Assembly: GCA_963976395.1 (NCBI GenBank)
Contig: CAXBLG010000009.1
Coordinates: forward strand, 1-64,000
Origin: UBA11612 sp963976395
GTDB lineage: Bacteria > Pseudomonadota > Alphaproteobacteria > Rhodospirillales > Rhodospirillaceae
Direction: 5' to 3'
DNA: 64,000 nt
In this document: in pieces, positions 1 to 9,096 of the stretch
Layout: every line of letters begins with the position of its first letter
Position numbering within the stretch: position 1 is the stretch's first letter
The notes under the pieces: generated by a model
The model's input: the letters and a program-made list of their open reading frames with translations, nothing else
What the model was told of the DNA's origin: nothing
Database searches by the model: none
Program-made: the position numbers and the translations under genes

Positions 1-795
1 AGTCGTGCCGCGCTCAATAAGCGTGAAATTGGGCGGGGTCCAACCCATATTTTCCAGCAACGGCGCGACGCCCGGCAAGTGCAGGGCGTATTGCGTAAGT
101 TTGTCCGTAAAGCTGAAAACCAGCCCAGCGGCACTACCGGCAATTGACGCAGCCAAGACTACCCCGTGCAGTAGACGGCGCTTGCCCAGGGCGGCCACGT
201 AAAGCGGTGCGAGGACGACAACAGCGAGGATCATGTTTTGGCTGTAGAAGAATAGCGCAGTACAGAGCAGGCCCATGATAATGCTTGCCCAGAGGCGCGG
301 TCGGCCAAGACTGATGACAATGAGCCAAACGGCCGTCAAGTGCAGGGTCGAGATCGTAGCGGCAGGTGTTGCTGTTGCAAAAAAATAGGTAGTTGCCGGT
401 GTGGCGACGAAAATGAATACCGCAGCAGCTGCAACGGTAGTGTTCGCGGTCAGGCGGCGGCAGATTGCAAAGAGCGTAACGGCGCTGACGGCTCCAAGGA
501 CGATAGACATCGCGCGTCCTGTCATATGTCCTGCGCCTGCGAACTCTTGCCAGAATCCGAGTTGATAGAAGTAGAGAGGCATGGACCAAGTCGCATCTGT
601 TGTGGTGTAGGGCGCGACGGTGCCGGTGACATACCAGTAGGATTTGATCAAAAAGACGATTTCATCGGTCCACGTCCGACCGTAGAGAAGCACGTAATAT
701 GTGGATCCGCCGTAAATCGCTGCGGCCGCCAGCCAAAGAATCACAGCCGGAAGCATGCGCTTGAACCGGGCGTTCTTATCTTCAACCTTTGCCAT
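1..795 (-). CDS. GT-C type membrane glycosyltransferase, 3' end outside window
   Basis: Reading the minus strand from the ATG at 795 gives 265 codons open to base 1, so the C-terminal end lies outside the window. The N-terminus has one membrane segment (about residues 14-36) followed by an extracytoplasmic loop with a Trp-Thr-Asp-Glu motif (about residues 42-45). An acidic pair at this place is the catalytic feature of PMT/ArnT-like (GT39/GT83) enzymes, which use polyprenyl-phosphate sugars. Several further hydrophobic helices follow (about residues 95-240). Acceptor and sugar cannot be told. It is divergent from the next gene. Family call is by architecture only. Confidence 0.6.
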   Translation of the reverse strand, partial: MAKVEDKNARFKRMLPAVILWLAAAAIYGGSTYYVLLYGRTWTDEIVFLIKSYWYVTGTVAPYTTTDATWSMPLYFYQLGFWQEFAGAGHMTGRAMSIVLGAVSAVTLFAICRRLTANTTVAAAAVFIFVATPATTYFFATATPAATISTLHLTAVWLIVISLGRPRLWASIIMGLLCTALFFYSQNMILAVVVLAPLYVAALGKRRLLHGVVLAASIAGSAAGLVFSFTDKLTQYALHLPGVAPLLENMGWTPPNFTLIERGTT

Positions 796-1029
796 TCGTT
801 TCCTCGATGCTCATCGTGCCGCCAGCCGATAATGATCCTGCGTCAGCCCTGGGGGCTTCCGGTGGAATCGTTTTCTTTTTAGGCGATCGCCCCTTTATAA
901 CCAGCAGGCGCATACTAACCTCTCCTGCGCCTAAGCCAAAGACCGGCATACGATGGGTGTCCCAATCTTTCCAGAACGCAAATCAGAAGCTGCTCGCATG
1001 TATTGTCTCCCGCGCGATCTGTGCGGTGG

Positions 1030-2055
1030 ATGCAGGGTGCGTGTGTCGTGATCAAAGGGGGGGTATCGGCGTGGACGGGCCGGGGTCTGCTGGCCGTGAT
1101 CTTGGGTCTTTACGCCTTTTACGCATGGTATCTCGTACAGGCACTCCCTGTTTTTCCAATGGAAATGGCCTACAGCAACGGGCAGGGAAGCTTCTTGTTT
1201 TCCACTATTCAGAGACTATGGGCACTGGCCGTAGGCGAATATCTGAATGCAAACCGAAGCTTATCAGTGCTTTGTGCTGTCGGGGCCCTCGGCCTGGCCT
1301 ACCGGATCGGCGCAACTTTAAGCGGCGATCAGACTGTCGGTGCATTCTTGGCTTTGGGATTTGTCCTCTTTCCGCCAGTGGTCGGACTATTTTCTCTGGC
1401 AACGCCGCATGCCCCGGTAGCACTTCTCAGCCTGGGAGCCGCAACACTGGGTGTAGAGCCTATGGGGCAGAAGACGCGCAAATGGCGGGGCGTCGGCGTC
1501 ACCATACTTTTAGCAGTGGCGGTTATTATCGGCCTTGACGATGTGCCGGAGGATCGCCTCGGTGGGCCAAGTCAGGGCACGATACTAACTTCGGTAATTC
1601 TACCCTACGCAATGCTTTGGACGGGAGCCCTGTTGGGGCTCGTCGCCTCATACAGCCCCAAGGTCAGAGGCAGGTTAGGGCACCGTGTCTGGATGGCGCG
1701 GGGCGCCTTGGCGGTCACCGCCGTGTTTCTCACAGGGATGGTCTTTTTATTCGACATGCACGCGGATCAACTTCTGGCGGCGACTGGATACGTTTTTGGC
1801 ATTGGATTGTTAGGGGTGTTGCCGCTGATCTTATGGGTTCGCTTTGTTATGCCGGATGTGCGCATGGTCCTGGCTTGGCTCGCTTTTCCTGTCATCATGT
1901 ACAGTGGATTTTGGGTGATTTTGGGTCCAATTGATCGGGAGTCGTTCCCTTATAATTGGCTCGGGACGGAAAGCGTGAATGGTGCAAGGCCTTCGGTACA
2001 GCGCGCGGGCTTTGTCGGGCCGGAGGCGCATGCGTACTCCATTGATAATAAATGA
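1030..2055 (+). CDS. Polytopic membrane protein of unknown function
   Basis: About 341 residues from the ATG at 1030. A TTG at 1003 and a GTG at 1048 are alternative starts, and none has a clear ribosome binding site. The protein has roughly eight to nine hydrophobic segments and a polar C-terminal tail of about 40 residues. The arrangement (short loop after the first helix, many short helices) recalls GT-C glycosyltransferases like the divergent neighbour, but no acidic catalytic pair is visible in the first loop. It could be a degenerate or accessory partner of that gene. I do not recognise the family. Confidence 0.6.
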   Translation: MQGACVVIKGGVSAWTGRGLLAVILGLYAFYAWYLVQALPVFPMEMAYSNGQGSFLFSTIQRLWALAVGEYLNANRSLSVLCAVGALGLAYRIGATLSGDQTVGAFLALGFVLFPPVVGLFSLATPHAPVALLSLGAATLGVEPMGQKTRKWRGVGVTILLAVAVIIGLDDVPEDRLGGPSQGTILTSVILPYAMLWTGALLGLVASYSPKVRGRLGHRVWMARGALAVTAVFLTGMVFLFDMHADQLLAATGYVFGIGLLGVLPLILWVRFVMPDVRMVLAWLAFPVIMYSGFWVILGPIDRESFPYNWLGTESVNGARPSVQRAGFVGPEAHAYSIDNK

Positions 2056-2249
2056 TTTATTAATCTCCTCGAACTATCCAGGCTAAGGGGTGCGACTTTA
2101 TTAGCCCTGTGGACAGGTTTCCCAGGAGCGGCCATAATGGGCGCTGAACACAATAAGGCGGTCGAAATCATTCGATCGCACGGTTTCGGCAGGTTGACGC
2201 GCAACGAGTGCATCGTTGCGCGCGGCAGTGTTTGTAAGCCAGATAAGTT

Positions 2250-4427
2250 ATGACCCTTAAATTTTCACGCCTTCCCTTTGTCGCTGCAGCCATAACTGTG
2301 GCCGCGTTCATCGCTTTCGCAGGTATAGGCCCGGCGCGTGCCGATGTTGAGGATGCCTTTCGGCAAATTCAACGGGACGGCATCGCCCATGTAATCGTTC
2401 GCATGAAGTCGGACTCCGGTGCGGCGGCCTGGAAGGCCGCGCAGTCGGCGTGGCGTCAAAAAATGGCCGTGGCTGCGGCGTTGTCCAAGGTGAAGCCGTC
2501 TTTGGCCGAAGCGAAGGTCAATTCTGTTGGAACTTTTAGCACGCTGCCGTTTTTATCGGCGTCCGTCACGCAAGAGCAATTGATGGCACTGATGAACGAT
2601 GATTCCGTTCAGTCGGTGCATCTTGTAAGGCGTGAGCGGCGTGTGCCTGGTATGGCGGCCAGTCTGTCAGTGGGAACCATAGATAAAGCCCAAAGCGCAA
2701 ACGCCCTTTTGTCCATCGACGTTGCAGATGCCTGGGCCGAGGGATACGAGGGAGCCGGATACGCCGTTGCGGTGATCGACGGCGGCTTTAACACCAGTCA
2801 TCCCATGTTTGTGAGCAGAACGGTGGGTGCGGCGTGTTTCAGCAGTGATTTTGATACGACAACGATTAATCAGTGTCCGTCCGGACAAACGCCGCAGATT
2901 GGTGCGGGCGCGGCATCGAATTGTCCGGTTGGATCGACCCGCTGCGATCACGGTACTCACGTCGCATCAATCGCCGTAGGCAATGATGGTGTCAATTTTG
3001 GTGTGGCTCGGGCGGCAAAGCTTGTGCCAATCGATGTGTTTTCAAGAGTTACCGATCCGGAAGTTTGTAGTCCAGATCCAGCGCCTTGCGAATTGACCGA
3101 TTCCCAGGCTGTGTTGAGCGCACTTAACTACGTTAATGAAAATGCTACGCTTCTCAACATTGCGGCCGTGAACATAAGTGTCGGCGGGTCGAATCGCGAC
3201 GGGTTCTGTGACGACGATCCGCGTAAAACCGTTATCGACATGCTGCGTCAAAAAGGTATCGCGGTCGTGATCTCGGCCGGCAATAGCGGTGCAACCGGAC
3301 AGATCAGCGCTCCGGCCTGCATCTCCAGCGCGTTGGCCGTGGGCGCAAGCAACGACGGCACAACCGTGGCAAGCTTCTCAAATTTCGCCACCATGCTTGA
3401 TTTTATGGCGCCCGGTATCTCTGTGCGCGGGGCGTCAAGCAGTGGGAGCGGGTTCGGTTTCCGCAGCGGTACATCCATGGCCGCGCCGCAGGTGGCTGGG
3501 GCGTGGACTGTTTTGCGTTCAGCCTTTCCGGACGGCGAATTTGAAGCGATGGAAACGGCCCTCAAAACATCTGGAGTCGGGATCACACGGCAGGGTTCAG
3601 GCATCACTGTGCCGAAAATTCGTGTTTCCCGCGCCATAGACCTTCTCAACGGCCGTGATCGCCGTTCAATCAACAATATTGTCAGCTCAAATGCTGATAC
3701 CTTGGGTGAATCGTTTCTGCGGTTCTTTAACAATTCTGATGAAGCGGGCACGGTTACGGTGACGATGCGTGATGGCCTAACGGGCGCGACTGTAGCGACC
3801 TGGATAAGTCCGGAAATTCCAGCGCAAGCTTCGCGGCAGTTTGCCGCACGTAACTTGGAAGCCGCGTCAACACCTGTTGCGAATACCAGCCTCAACGTTA
3901 GCAACCGTATATATTTTAATTTAGAAGTTGAGAGTTCGTTCGCCGGATTTCTACAGCATGTAGTATGGGCACGCGGCGCTGGCGTGTTCGCGAACCTGAG
4001 CAGTTGCGAGTCTGGATTTTCGCAAAATGCTTCTTTGGCCCCGAACGTTCACACGTCTTCAATCGGCGGATATGTCTCGCGGCTACGTGTCGTAAATACG
4101 GGAACAACATCTGACCAAGCCACGCTTGTTTTCTACAACGCATCGACAGGCGAGGCCGTTGGTCAATGGACTAGCCCGACTATTTTAAATGGCGCATCTT
4201 TCGAAGTCACAGGACCGCAATTGGAGGCGCAGTCTCCGAGCCTGAAGGCCGCAGTCACAGACGGTATGTCGCAGTATAATGTGAGGCTCGAAAACTTGAC
4301 CGGATACGTGCAACACGTGATGGAAAATGTTGCGATCGGTACGTTGATCGACATGACCCCGAAGTGCGACCTGGGCGTGACGACAAGCGCGGAGTCAGAT
4401 GGCGTTGGCACCGTCTCGGTGAACTAA
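2250..4427 (+). CDS. Secreted subtilisin-like serine protease (S8)
   Basis: 725 residues with a Sec signal peptide ending near Ala-Arg-Ala at residue 31. A propeptide-like region of about 110 residues follows. The catalytic triad is visible: Asp177 in AVIDGGFN, His234 in HGTHVAS and Ser409 in SGTSMAAPQVAG. The insert between Asp and His is Cys-rich (C-x-x-G and DHGTH context), suggesting disulfides and an extracytoplasmic location. After residue about 470 there is a C-terminal half of two repeated beta-rich segments with similar phrases (N-x-F...TGATVATWISPEI and STGEAVGQWTSPTI), perhaps surface-binding domains. It stands alone with about 190 bp of non-coding sequence upstream. Substrate unknown. 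Confidence 0.9.
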   Translation: MTLKFSRLPFVAAAITVAAFIAFAGIGPARADVEDAFRQIQRDGIAHVIVRMKSDSGAAAWKAAQSAWRQKMAVAAALSKVKPSLAEAKVNSVGTFSTLPFLSASVTQEQLMALMNDDSVQSVHLVRRERRVPGMAASLSVGTIDKAQSANALLSIDVADAWAEGYEGAGYAVAVIDGGFNTSHPMFVSRTVGAACFSSDFDTTTINQCPSGQTPQIGAGAASNCPVGSTRCDHGTHVASIAVGNDGVNFGVARAAKLVPIDVFSRVTDPEVCSPDPAPCELTDSQAVLSALNYVNENATLLNIAAVNISVGGSNRDGFCDDDPRKTVIDMLRQKGIAVVISAGNSGATGQISAPACISSALAVGASNDGTTVASFSNFATMLDFMAPGISVRGASSSGSGFGFRSGTSMAAPQVAGAWTVLRSAFPDGEFEAMETALKTSGVGITRQGSGITVPKIRVSRAIDLLNGRDRRSINNIVSSNADTLGESFLRFFNNSDEAGTVTVTMRDGLTGATVATWISPEIPAQASRQFAARNLEAASTPVANTSLNVSNRIYFNLEVESSFAGFLQHVVWARGAGVFANLSSCESGFSQNASLAPNVHTSSIGGYVSRLRVVNTGTTSDQATLVFYNASTGEAVGQWTSPTILNGASFEVTGPQLEAQSPSLKAAVTDGMSQYNVRLENLTGYVQHVMENVAIGTLIDMTPKCDLGVTTSAESDGVGTVSVN

Positions 4428-4441
4428 ACGCCCCTAAGAAT

Positions 4442-4993
4442 CTATAGGCGGCGTTTGAAGCGCCGCCGATGCGAGCCGTGCGTAACCGCAAGCACGGGCA
4501 GTTTTATAAACTCATAAAACAAGAATCCCAGAATCATACCCATGATGACATAGGTGATGGTCGTTGCATCGAGGGGCAGGGCCGGGACGAAGTCATGCCA
4601 GGTTCCTGCAACGATGGCCGGCTCGGCATGGCCGAAAAAGGCGAAGGGGCGTGTGAAAATATTCGCGCCCACAATGGCGTCATACGCACCTTGCAACTGA
4701 TCGACGCGGCTTTGCGCATCGGTTTCAATTTCTTTGCGAACCGTTTCGCTCATCAATTTATAGCGAAGCCCGGTTTGCACATTGAGAAGCTGCGCCGTGG
4801 CTTCGTCCAGATGTCCTCCCAGGCGTTGAATATACTGGACGATAAATGTCTGGCCTTGAGACGCGGCAATACCGGCCACAGCTATAACGACTGCTCCGGC
4901 AAATGCGTCCAACTTGCGCCAGATCCACTCCAATGCGTGTTCCAATCCTTTAGAATCGGCGAAAAGGTCGTCTTTCGCCCTAAGAGTTTGCAT
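4442..4993 (-). CDS. DUF2937-like membrane protein
   Basis: 183 residues with one hydrophobic segment near residues 33-50 and a second near 145-165. Between them is a long charged, helical stretch. The phrase QYIQRLGGHLDEA after the first helix matches my recollection of the DUF2937 family, whose role is unknown. The C-terminus is very basic. A short GGCGGCG/CGCCGCC inverted repeat (4447-4467) sits within the last codons and may act as a weak terminator. It is divergent from queA, with about 100 bp between starts. Function unassigned. Confidence 0.65.
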   Translation of the reverse strand: MQTLRAKDDLFADSKGLEHALEWIWRKLDAFAGAVVIAVAGIAASQGQTFIVQYIQRLGGHLDEATAQLLNVQTGLRYKLMSETVRKEIETDAQSRVDQLQGAYDAIVGANIFTRPFAFFGHAEPAIVAGTWHDFVPALPLDATTITYVIMGMILGFLFYEFIKLPVLAVTHGSHRRRFKRRL

Positions 4994-5092
4994 TCCTCAC
5001 TCTGTTGACTATAAGGCCCGGCACCGGCCCTACAAGCCCGTTCCGCCGTTTCAAAGCGGTCCGTGTAAAACAATCCTCTGCGAGACACAGAT

Positions 5093-6124
5093 ATGCGGGT
5101 TGACCTGTTTGATTTTGATCTGCCCGCCGACCGCATCGCCGACCGGCCCTGTACGCCACGCGATCAAGCGCGCCTCCTTCATATTTCAGACGGAGGGCAG
5201 GCGGATTTGAGAGTTTGCGACCTGCCTTCGCTTCTGCGCCGGGGAGACGTGGCTGTTTTTAACGATACACGTGTTATTCCGGCCAGGTTGTTGGGACACC
5301 GCGGCGCCGTTGCGGTTGAAATTCTGCTTCATAAGAGATTAACGCTCGACACCTGGGAAGGGTTCGCCCGTCCCGCCAAACGATTGCGCGAGGGGCAAAC
5401 GGTTGAATTTCCAGGTGGGTTGTCGGCCGAGGTTTTGTCCCGAGACGGACCGGTTGCAACCCTGCGCTTTAATGTGGCTGGTCCGGCGTTGATGGCGGCC
5501 CTTGAAACGGCTGGGCATATACCGTTGCCGCCCTATATCCGCCGGGCCGATGACGCTCGTGACCGGACCGATTACCAAACTGTATACGCGGCTCAGGACG
5601 GCGCTGTTGCCGCTCCGACGGCTGGATTGCATTTTACGCCTGAACTCATGGCCGCTCTCGATGACGTGGGTGTTGCTCGAGTTCAGGTTACCCTGCATGT
5701 CGGAGCCGGCACGTTCCTGCCGGTTTCGGCTGATGATACCGCCGACCATAAGATGCATGCTGAATGGGGCGAGGTCAGTGAGGCGGTGGCCAAAACGATT
5801 AATACAGCTCGGAAAAATGGCGGCCGGGTTGTCGCGGTCGGGACGACGTCACTGCGCCTGTTGGAGACGGCGGCGGATGAAAATGGAATAGTTCATCCCT
5901 TCGCGGGAGATACATCCCTGTTTATTGTGCCGGGCTACCAGTTTAAGGCCGTTGATATGCTTATGACAAATTTCCATTTGCCGCGCTCCACGCTTTACAT
6001 GCTTGTTAGTGCATTTGCGGGTACGGAGAGGATGCAGCAGGCCTATGCGCATGCCATCTCGGACGGATACCGGTTTTATTCCTACGGCGACGCGAGTTTG
6101 TTGGCGCGAAGTGATGCCTCATGA
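5093..6124 (+). CDS. queA: S-adenosylmethionine:tRNA ribosyltransferase-isomerase
   Basis: 343 residues. QueA transfers and isomerises the ribosyl moiety of AdoMet onto preQ1 in tRNA, giving epoxyqueuosine. Recognised by the N-terminal phrase DLFDFDLP, the NDTRVIPARLLG motif near residue 60, AAPTAGLHFT near residue 175, HVGAGTFLPV near 200, and the C-terminal TNFHLPRSTL. Length is normal for the family. It overlaps tgt by four bases (ATGA) and is the first gene of a queA-tgt-queG operon. No preQ1 riboswitch is apparent in the 100 bp upstream. Confidence 0.97.
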   Translation: MRVDLFDFDLPADRIADRPCTPRDQARLLHISDGGQADLRVCDLPSLLRRGDVAVFNDTRVIPARLLGHRGAVAVEILLHKRLTLDTWEGFARPAKRLREGQTVEFPGGLSAEVLSRDGPVATLRFNVAGPALMAALETAGHIPLPPYIRRADDARDRTDYQTVYAAQDGAVAAPTAGLHFTPELMAALDDVGVARVQVTLHVGAGTFLPVSADDTADHKMHAEWGEVSEAVAKTINTARKNGGRVVAVGTTSLRLLETAADENGIVHPFAGDTSLFIVPGYQFKAVDMLMTNFHLPRSTLYMLVSAFAGTERMQQAYAHAISDGYRFYSYGDASLLARSDAS

Positions 6125-7257
6125 CATCGCCTGACTTCGGATTTAATGTTCTAGCCACCGATGGATCTGCGCGACAGGGGCGGCTTACGACTGCCCATGG
6201 CATTATTGATACACCGGCGTTCATGCCGGTCGGAACGGCGGCAACAGTTAAGGGCATGTTTCCCGAAACGGTCGCGAGCACCGGCGCACAAATCATTCTC
6301 GCCAACACCTATCATCTCATGCTGCGCCCGGGTGCTGAACGGATTGCCAAGTTTGGCGGCGTGCGAAAATTTATGAACTGGCCTGGGCCGCTGCTCACCG
6401 ACTCCGGCGGATATCAGGTCATGTCGCTTGCAAAGCTCAGAACCATTAACGAAGAAGGCGTTACTTTTCAGTCCCATATCGATGGCGCGCGGCACCATCT
6501 GACCCCCGAGCGCGCAATTCAGATTCAGAATCAATTGGGCTCGACCATCACCATGGCCTTTGACGAGTGTACGCCGTATCCCGCGACAAAAGACGTTGTA
6601 GCTAAAAGTATGGCGCTATCCATGCGCTGGGCGGAGCGATCCAAGAGTGCCTATATCCCGCGCCCGGGCTTTGGTGCGTTCGGGATCGTTCAAGGCGGCA
6701 TTCATGCCGACTTGCGTGCAGAATCCGCCGCCAAACTGATCGACCTTGGCTTCGATGGATATGCGGTCGGCGGCCTTGCGGTCGGCGAAGGGCACGAGTT
6801 GATGATGGAAACTCTTGATACCACCGTCCCGCATATGCTGCCCACACATCCGCGCTATCTCATGGGGGTGGGCAAACCCATGGATATTGTCGAGGCGGTT
6901 GTGCGCGGCATCGATATGTTTGATTGCGTGTTGCCGACCCGGTCAGGGCGCACGGCGCAGGCCTTCACCAGCGAAGGCCCGCTGAACTTACGCAATGCAC
7001 GGCACGCAGACGATCTTAGGCCTTTGGACGAAGCCGTGGCGTGTCCGGCAAGCCGCAATTATAGCCGCGCCTATTACCATCACCTTATTCGTTGTGATGA
7101 GGTGCTCGGTTTAATGCTGCTCTCGTGGCACAATGTGGCGTTCTATCAACACCTTATGAAAGGTTTGCGTGACGCAATCCAGACAGGAACACTCGCCGGC
7201 TTCGTTGCGGCCTTCGCCGCCGGTCAAAGAGGAGAGGACGATCTCGAAACACCTTGA
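6121..7257 (+). CDS. tgt: tRNA-guanine transglycosylase with altered zinc site
   Basis: 378 residues. TGT exchanges the wobble guanine of GUN anticodon tRNAs for preQ1. The TDSGGYQVMSL motif (general-base Asp) and MFDCVLPTRSGR (nucleophile Asp) are present, as is GGLAVGE. The C-terminal zinc site is unusual. The family pattern C-x-C-x2-C ahead of RNYSRAY reads Val306, Cys308, Ser311 here, so two of three Cys ligands are absent, while His337 (SWHN) is kept. The rest of the fold looks intact and the gene sits in the queuosine operon, so I call it a functional gene with a changed structural site, not a pseudogene. Confidence 0.95.
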   Translation: MTSPDFGFNVLATDGSARQGRLTTAHGIIDTPAFMPVGTAATVKGMFPETVASTGAQIILANTYHLMLRPGAERIAKFGGVRKFMNWPGPLLTDSGGYQVMSLAKLRTINEEGVTFQSHIDGARHHLTPERAIQIQNQLGSTITMAFDECTPYPATKDVVAKSMALSMRWAERSKSAYIPRPGFGAFGIVQGGIHADLRAESAAKLIDLGFDGYAVGGLAVGEGHELMMETLDTTVPHMLPTHPRYLMGVGKPMDIVEAVVRGIDMFDCVLPTRSGRTAQAFTSEGPLNLRNARHADDLRPLDEAVACPASRNYSRAYYHHLIRCDEVLGLMLLSWHNVAFYQHLMKGLRDAIQTGTLAGFVAAFAAGQRGEDDLETP

Positions 7258-8374
7258 TCGGGAAGCCGTTCGCGCACGCGCGCTCGAACTTGGCTTTGAC
7301 GTCGTGCGTTTTACACGGGCCGAAACCGCCGCGCGCACAAAAGCCGATCTCAGAACATTTCTCGTCGAAGGACTTCATGGGGATATGGCGTGGCTTGAAA
7401 CCAACGCCGACCGCCGGGCCGATCCACAGGTTTTGTGGCCGGAAGTTAAAACCGCTGTCATGGTCGGCCTCAACTATGGTCCGGCTGTAAATCCGCGCGC
7501 GTCCCTAGAACACCGTGATCGCGGAGCCATCAGCGTCTATGCCCGTAATCGCGACTATCACGACATCCTCAAAAAGCGATTGAAGCAACTCGCTTCATGG
7601 ATGGCGAGTGAATCAGGGGCTGATGTTAAAGTTTTCGTTGATACCGCACCGGTATTGGAAAAGCCGTTGGCACAGCAAGCGGGGCTGGGTTGGCAAGGTA
7701 AGCATACCAACCTTGTCTCTCGCGCTCTTGGGTCATGGCTTTTTCTCGGTGAGGTTTTTACCACCCTCGAATTTGAGCCTGATGAACCGGAGACAGATCA
7801 TTGCGGGGGATGTCGCCGATGTCTTGAAGTCTGCCCCACCAATGCGTTCATTGGACCGTACAAGTTAGACGCACGGCGCTGCATCTCATACCTCACCATC
7901 GAACACAAAGGTCCGATTCCTCGCGACTTGCGCGCGCTGATGGGTAACCGTATTTACGGCTGTGATGATTGTTTGTCCGTGTGTCCGTGGAACAAATTCG
8001 CACATGTCACCGCTGAGGCGAGCTTTCTGCAACGGGCCGAACTCTCTGCGCCTATGCTGAAAGACCTCGCTGCTCTTGATGAACACGCTTTTCGCACAGT
8101 GTTTGCCGGATCGCCGATTAAACGCATTGGCCGTGGGCGGTTTGTTCGCAATGTTTTGATCGCGATCGGCAATAGCAGCGACCCCGCGATGATATCAGCC
8201 GCCGAACCTTTGTTGCGCGATGAGTTGCCGCTTGTGCGCGGCGCAGCAGTTTGGGCTTGTCGCCGCTTGGCGTCCAGCGCGCGCATTGCGGCTATGCAAG
8301 CCGAACATTTACCGTTTGAGACCGATGCGGAAGTCCAAAATGAGTGGACGCAAAAAGATTGGGCGGCCGAATAA
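7169..8374 (+). CDS. queG: Epoxyqueuosine reductase
   Basis: Up to 401 residues. QueG reduces epoxyqueuosine to queuosine with cobalamin and two 4Fe-4S clusters. The two ferredoxin-type motifs are clear: CGGCRRCLEVCP and CDDCLSVCPWNKF. A HEAT-like C-terminal region follows. The start is uncertain. The first in-frame canonical start is GTG at 7169, overlapping tgt by 89 bp. The homologous region begins near residue 25, where a strong purine-rich Shine-Dalgarno (7228-7237) precedes an in-frame ATC at 7241, so a rare ATC start is possible. The stop codon lies at the tip of a terminator-like hairpin. Confidence 0.93.
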   Translation: MTQSRQEHSPASLRPSPPVKEERTISKHLDREAVRARALELGFDVVRFTRAETAARTKADLRTFLVEGLHGDMAWLETNADRRADPQVLWPEVKTAVMVGLNYGPAVNPRASLEHRDRGAISVYARNRDYHDILKKRLKQLASWMASESGADVKVFVDTAPVLEKPLAQQAGLGWQGKHTNLVSRALGSWLFLGEVFTTLEFEPDEPETDHCGGCRRCLEVCPTNAFIGPYKLDARRCISYLTIEHKGPIPRDLRALMGNRIYGCDDCLSVCPWNKFAHVTAEASFLQRAELSAPMLKDLAALDEHAFRTVFAGSPIKRIGRGRFVRNVLIAIGNSSDPAMISAAEPLLRDELPLVRGAAVWACRRLASSARIAAMQAEHLPFETDAEVQNEWTQKDWAAE

Positions 8375-8386
8375 ATTCGGCCGCCC
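8361..8386 (+). terminator. Hairpin spanning queG stop codon
   Basis: Perfect 11-bp inverted repeat (GGGCGGCCGAA / TTCGGCCGCCC) around a four-base loop that contains the queG TAA. No clear T-run follows, so it may be an RNA-stabilising or weak bidirectional terminator between the queuosine operon and the convergent XRE gene. Confidence 0.55.
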
Positions 8387-8414
8387 TCCCATCCCCGCTT
8401 GAGCGGTGTTGATT

Positions 8415-8804
8415 TTACGGTTGTACGGACAAGGCTCGAGCCAATTGGCTGAGCGCTTCTTGATGTTTTTGATTCGGAATGTTTGCGAAGTTTCGCGCCA
8501 ATTCCAGGCACATGCGTTGCCGTGGATTTGCGGTTTCTTCCCCTTCACCGGCGTCTATATCTTCGAAAAAATATGTAATGGGTACATTCAGCACCCGTGT
8601 GATTTCAAACAATCGTCCAGCAGAAATTCGGTTTATGCCCCGCTCGTACTTGTGAGCCTGTTGGTACGTCACGCCGATCATATCGGCCATTTGCTGCTGA
8701 CTTAATCCAAGCATAATCCGGCGTTCGCGGATTCGTGCTCCGACGTGTCGGTCGATTGAATTAGCCCGGTTTGCCGGTGCTGCTTTGATCGTTCCGCCAT
8801 CCAT
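8415..8804 (-). CDS. XRE-family transcriptional regulator
   Basis: 129 residues. A Cro/C1-type helix-turn-helix spans about residues 20-80, with the recognition region LSQQQMADMIGVTYQQAHKYERG. An acidic linker and a short C-terminal helical region follow, typical of small alphaproteobacterial XRE regulators whose C-terminus may dimerise. It is convergent with queG and its upstream region is AT-rich with an unusually long palindrome (8969-8997). Targets are unknown; regulation of its own promoter is possible. Closeness to phaR does not by itself imply a link to PHB. Confidence 0.85.
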   Translation of the reverse strand: MDGGTIKAAPANRANSIDRHVGARIRERRIMLGLSQQQMADMIGVTYQQAHKYERGINRISAGRLFEITRVLNVPITYFFEDIDAGEGEETANPRQRMCLELARNFANIPNQKHQEALSQLARALSVQP

Positions 8805-8968
8805 GATGTAACCCCAACTAAAAGTGAATCGAATGCGGATGATTTACATCCTGCGTTTTGTTTTGGCCGAGTCGCAGTGAATCTACGCCCTAGGCAACAC
8901 TGGGGATTGTATGGAGTGCAGTGGCTGAACACTCGGGGTTTATTGTAAAAAATTGTTATTACACGTTA

Positions 8969-8997
8969 TGCGAATGTTAAAAAATTTAACATTCGCA
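8969..8997. repeat. 29-bp palindrome, 13-bp arms
   Basis: Perfect inverted repeat with arms TGCGAATGTTAAA / TTTAACATTCGCA and a three-base A loop. It lies in the 292-bp gap between the XRE gene start and the end of phaR. It could be a phaR terminator (100 bp downstream of the stop, AT-rich arms), an operator for the XRE protein, or a small-RNA hairpin. Confidence 0.6.
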
Positions 8998-9096
8998 TTG
9001 GCACTGCCATGTGCGGCCAAAGAGGCCGGTCATCACCAAAGTCGGCGTTTTTAACAAAACTTGGGTGACTGTGAGGTAGTCAAACGCTGCTTTTCG

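Noticed and set aside
134..882. Open frames on both strands in the first 0.9 kb (134-589 minus, 340-882 plus)
   Set aside because: They are Cys/Arg-rich shadows. The minus-strand frame starting at 795 and open to base 1 gives a coherent membrane glycosyltransferase.
4994..5092. preQ1 riboswitch before queA
   Set aside because: The pseudoknot consensus with its A-rich tail is not visible in the 99-bp gap.
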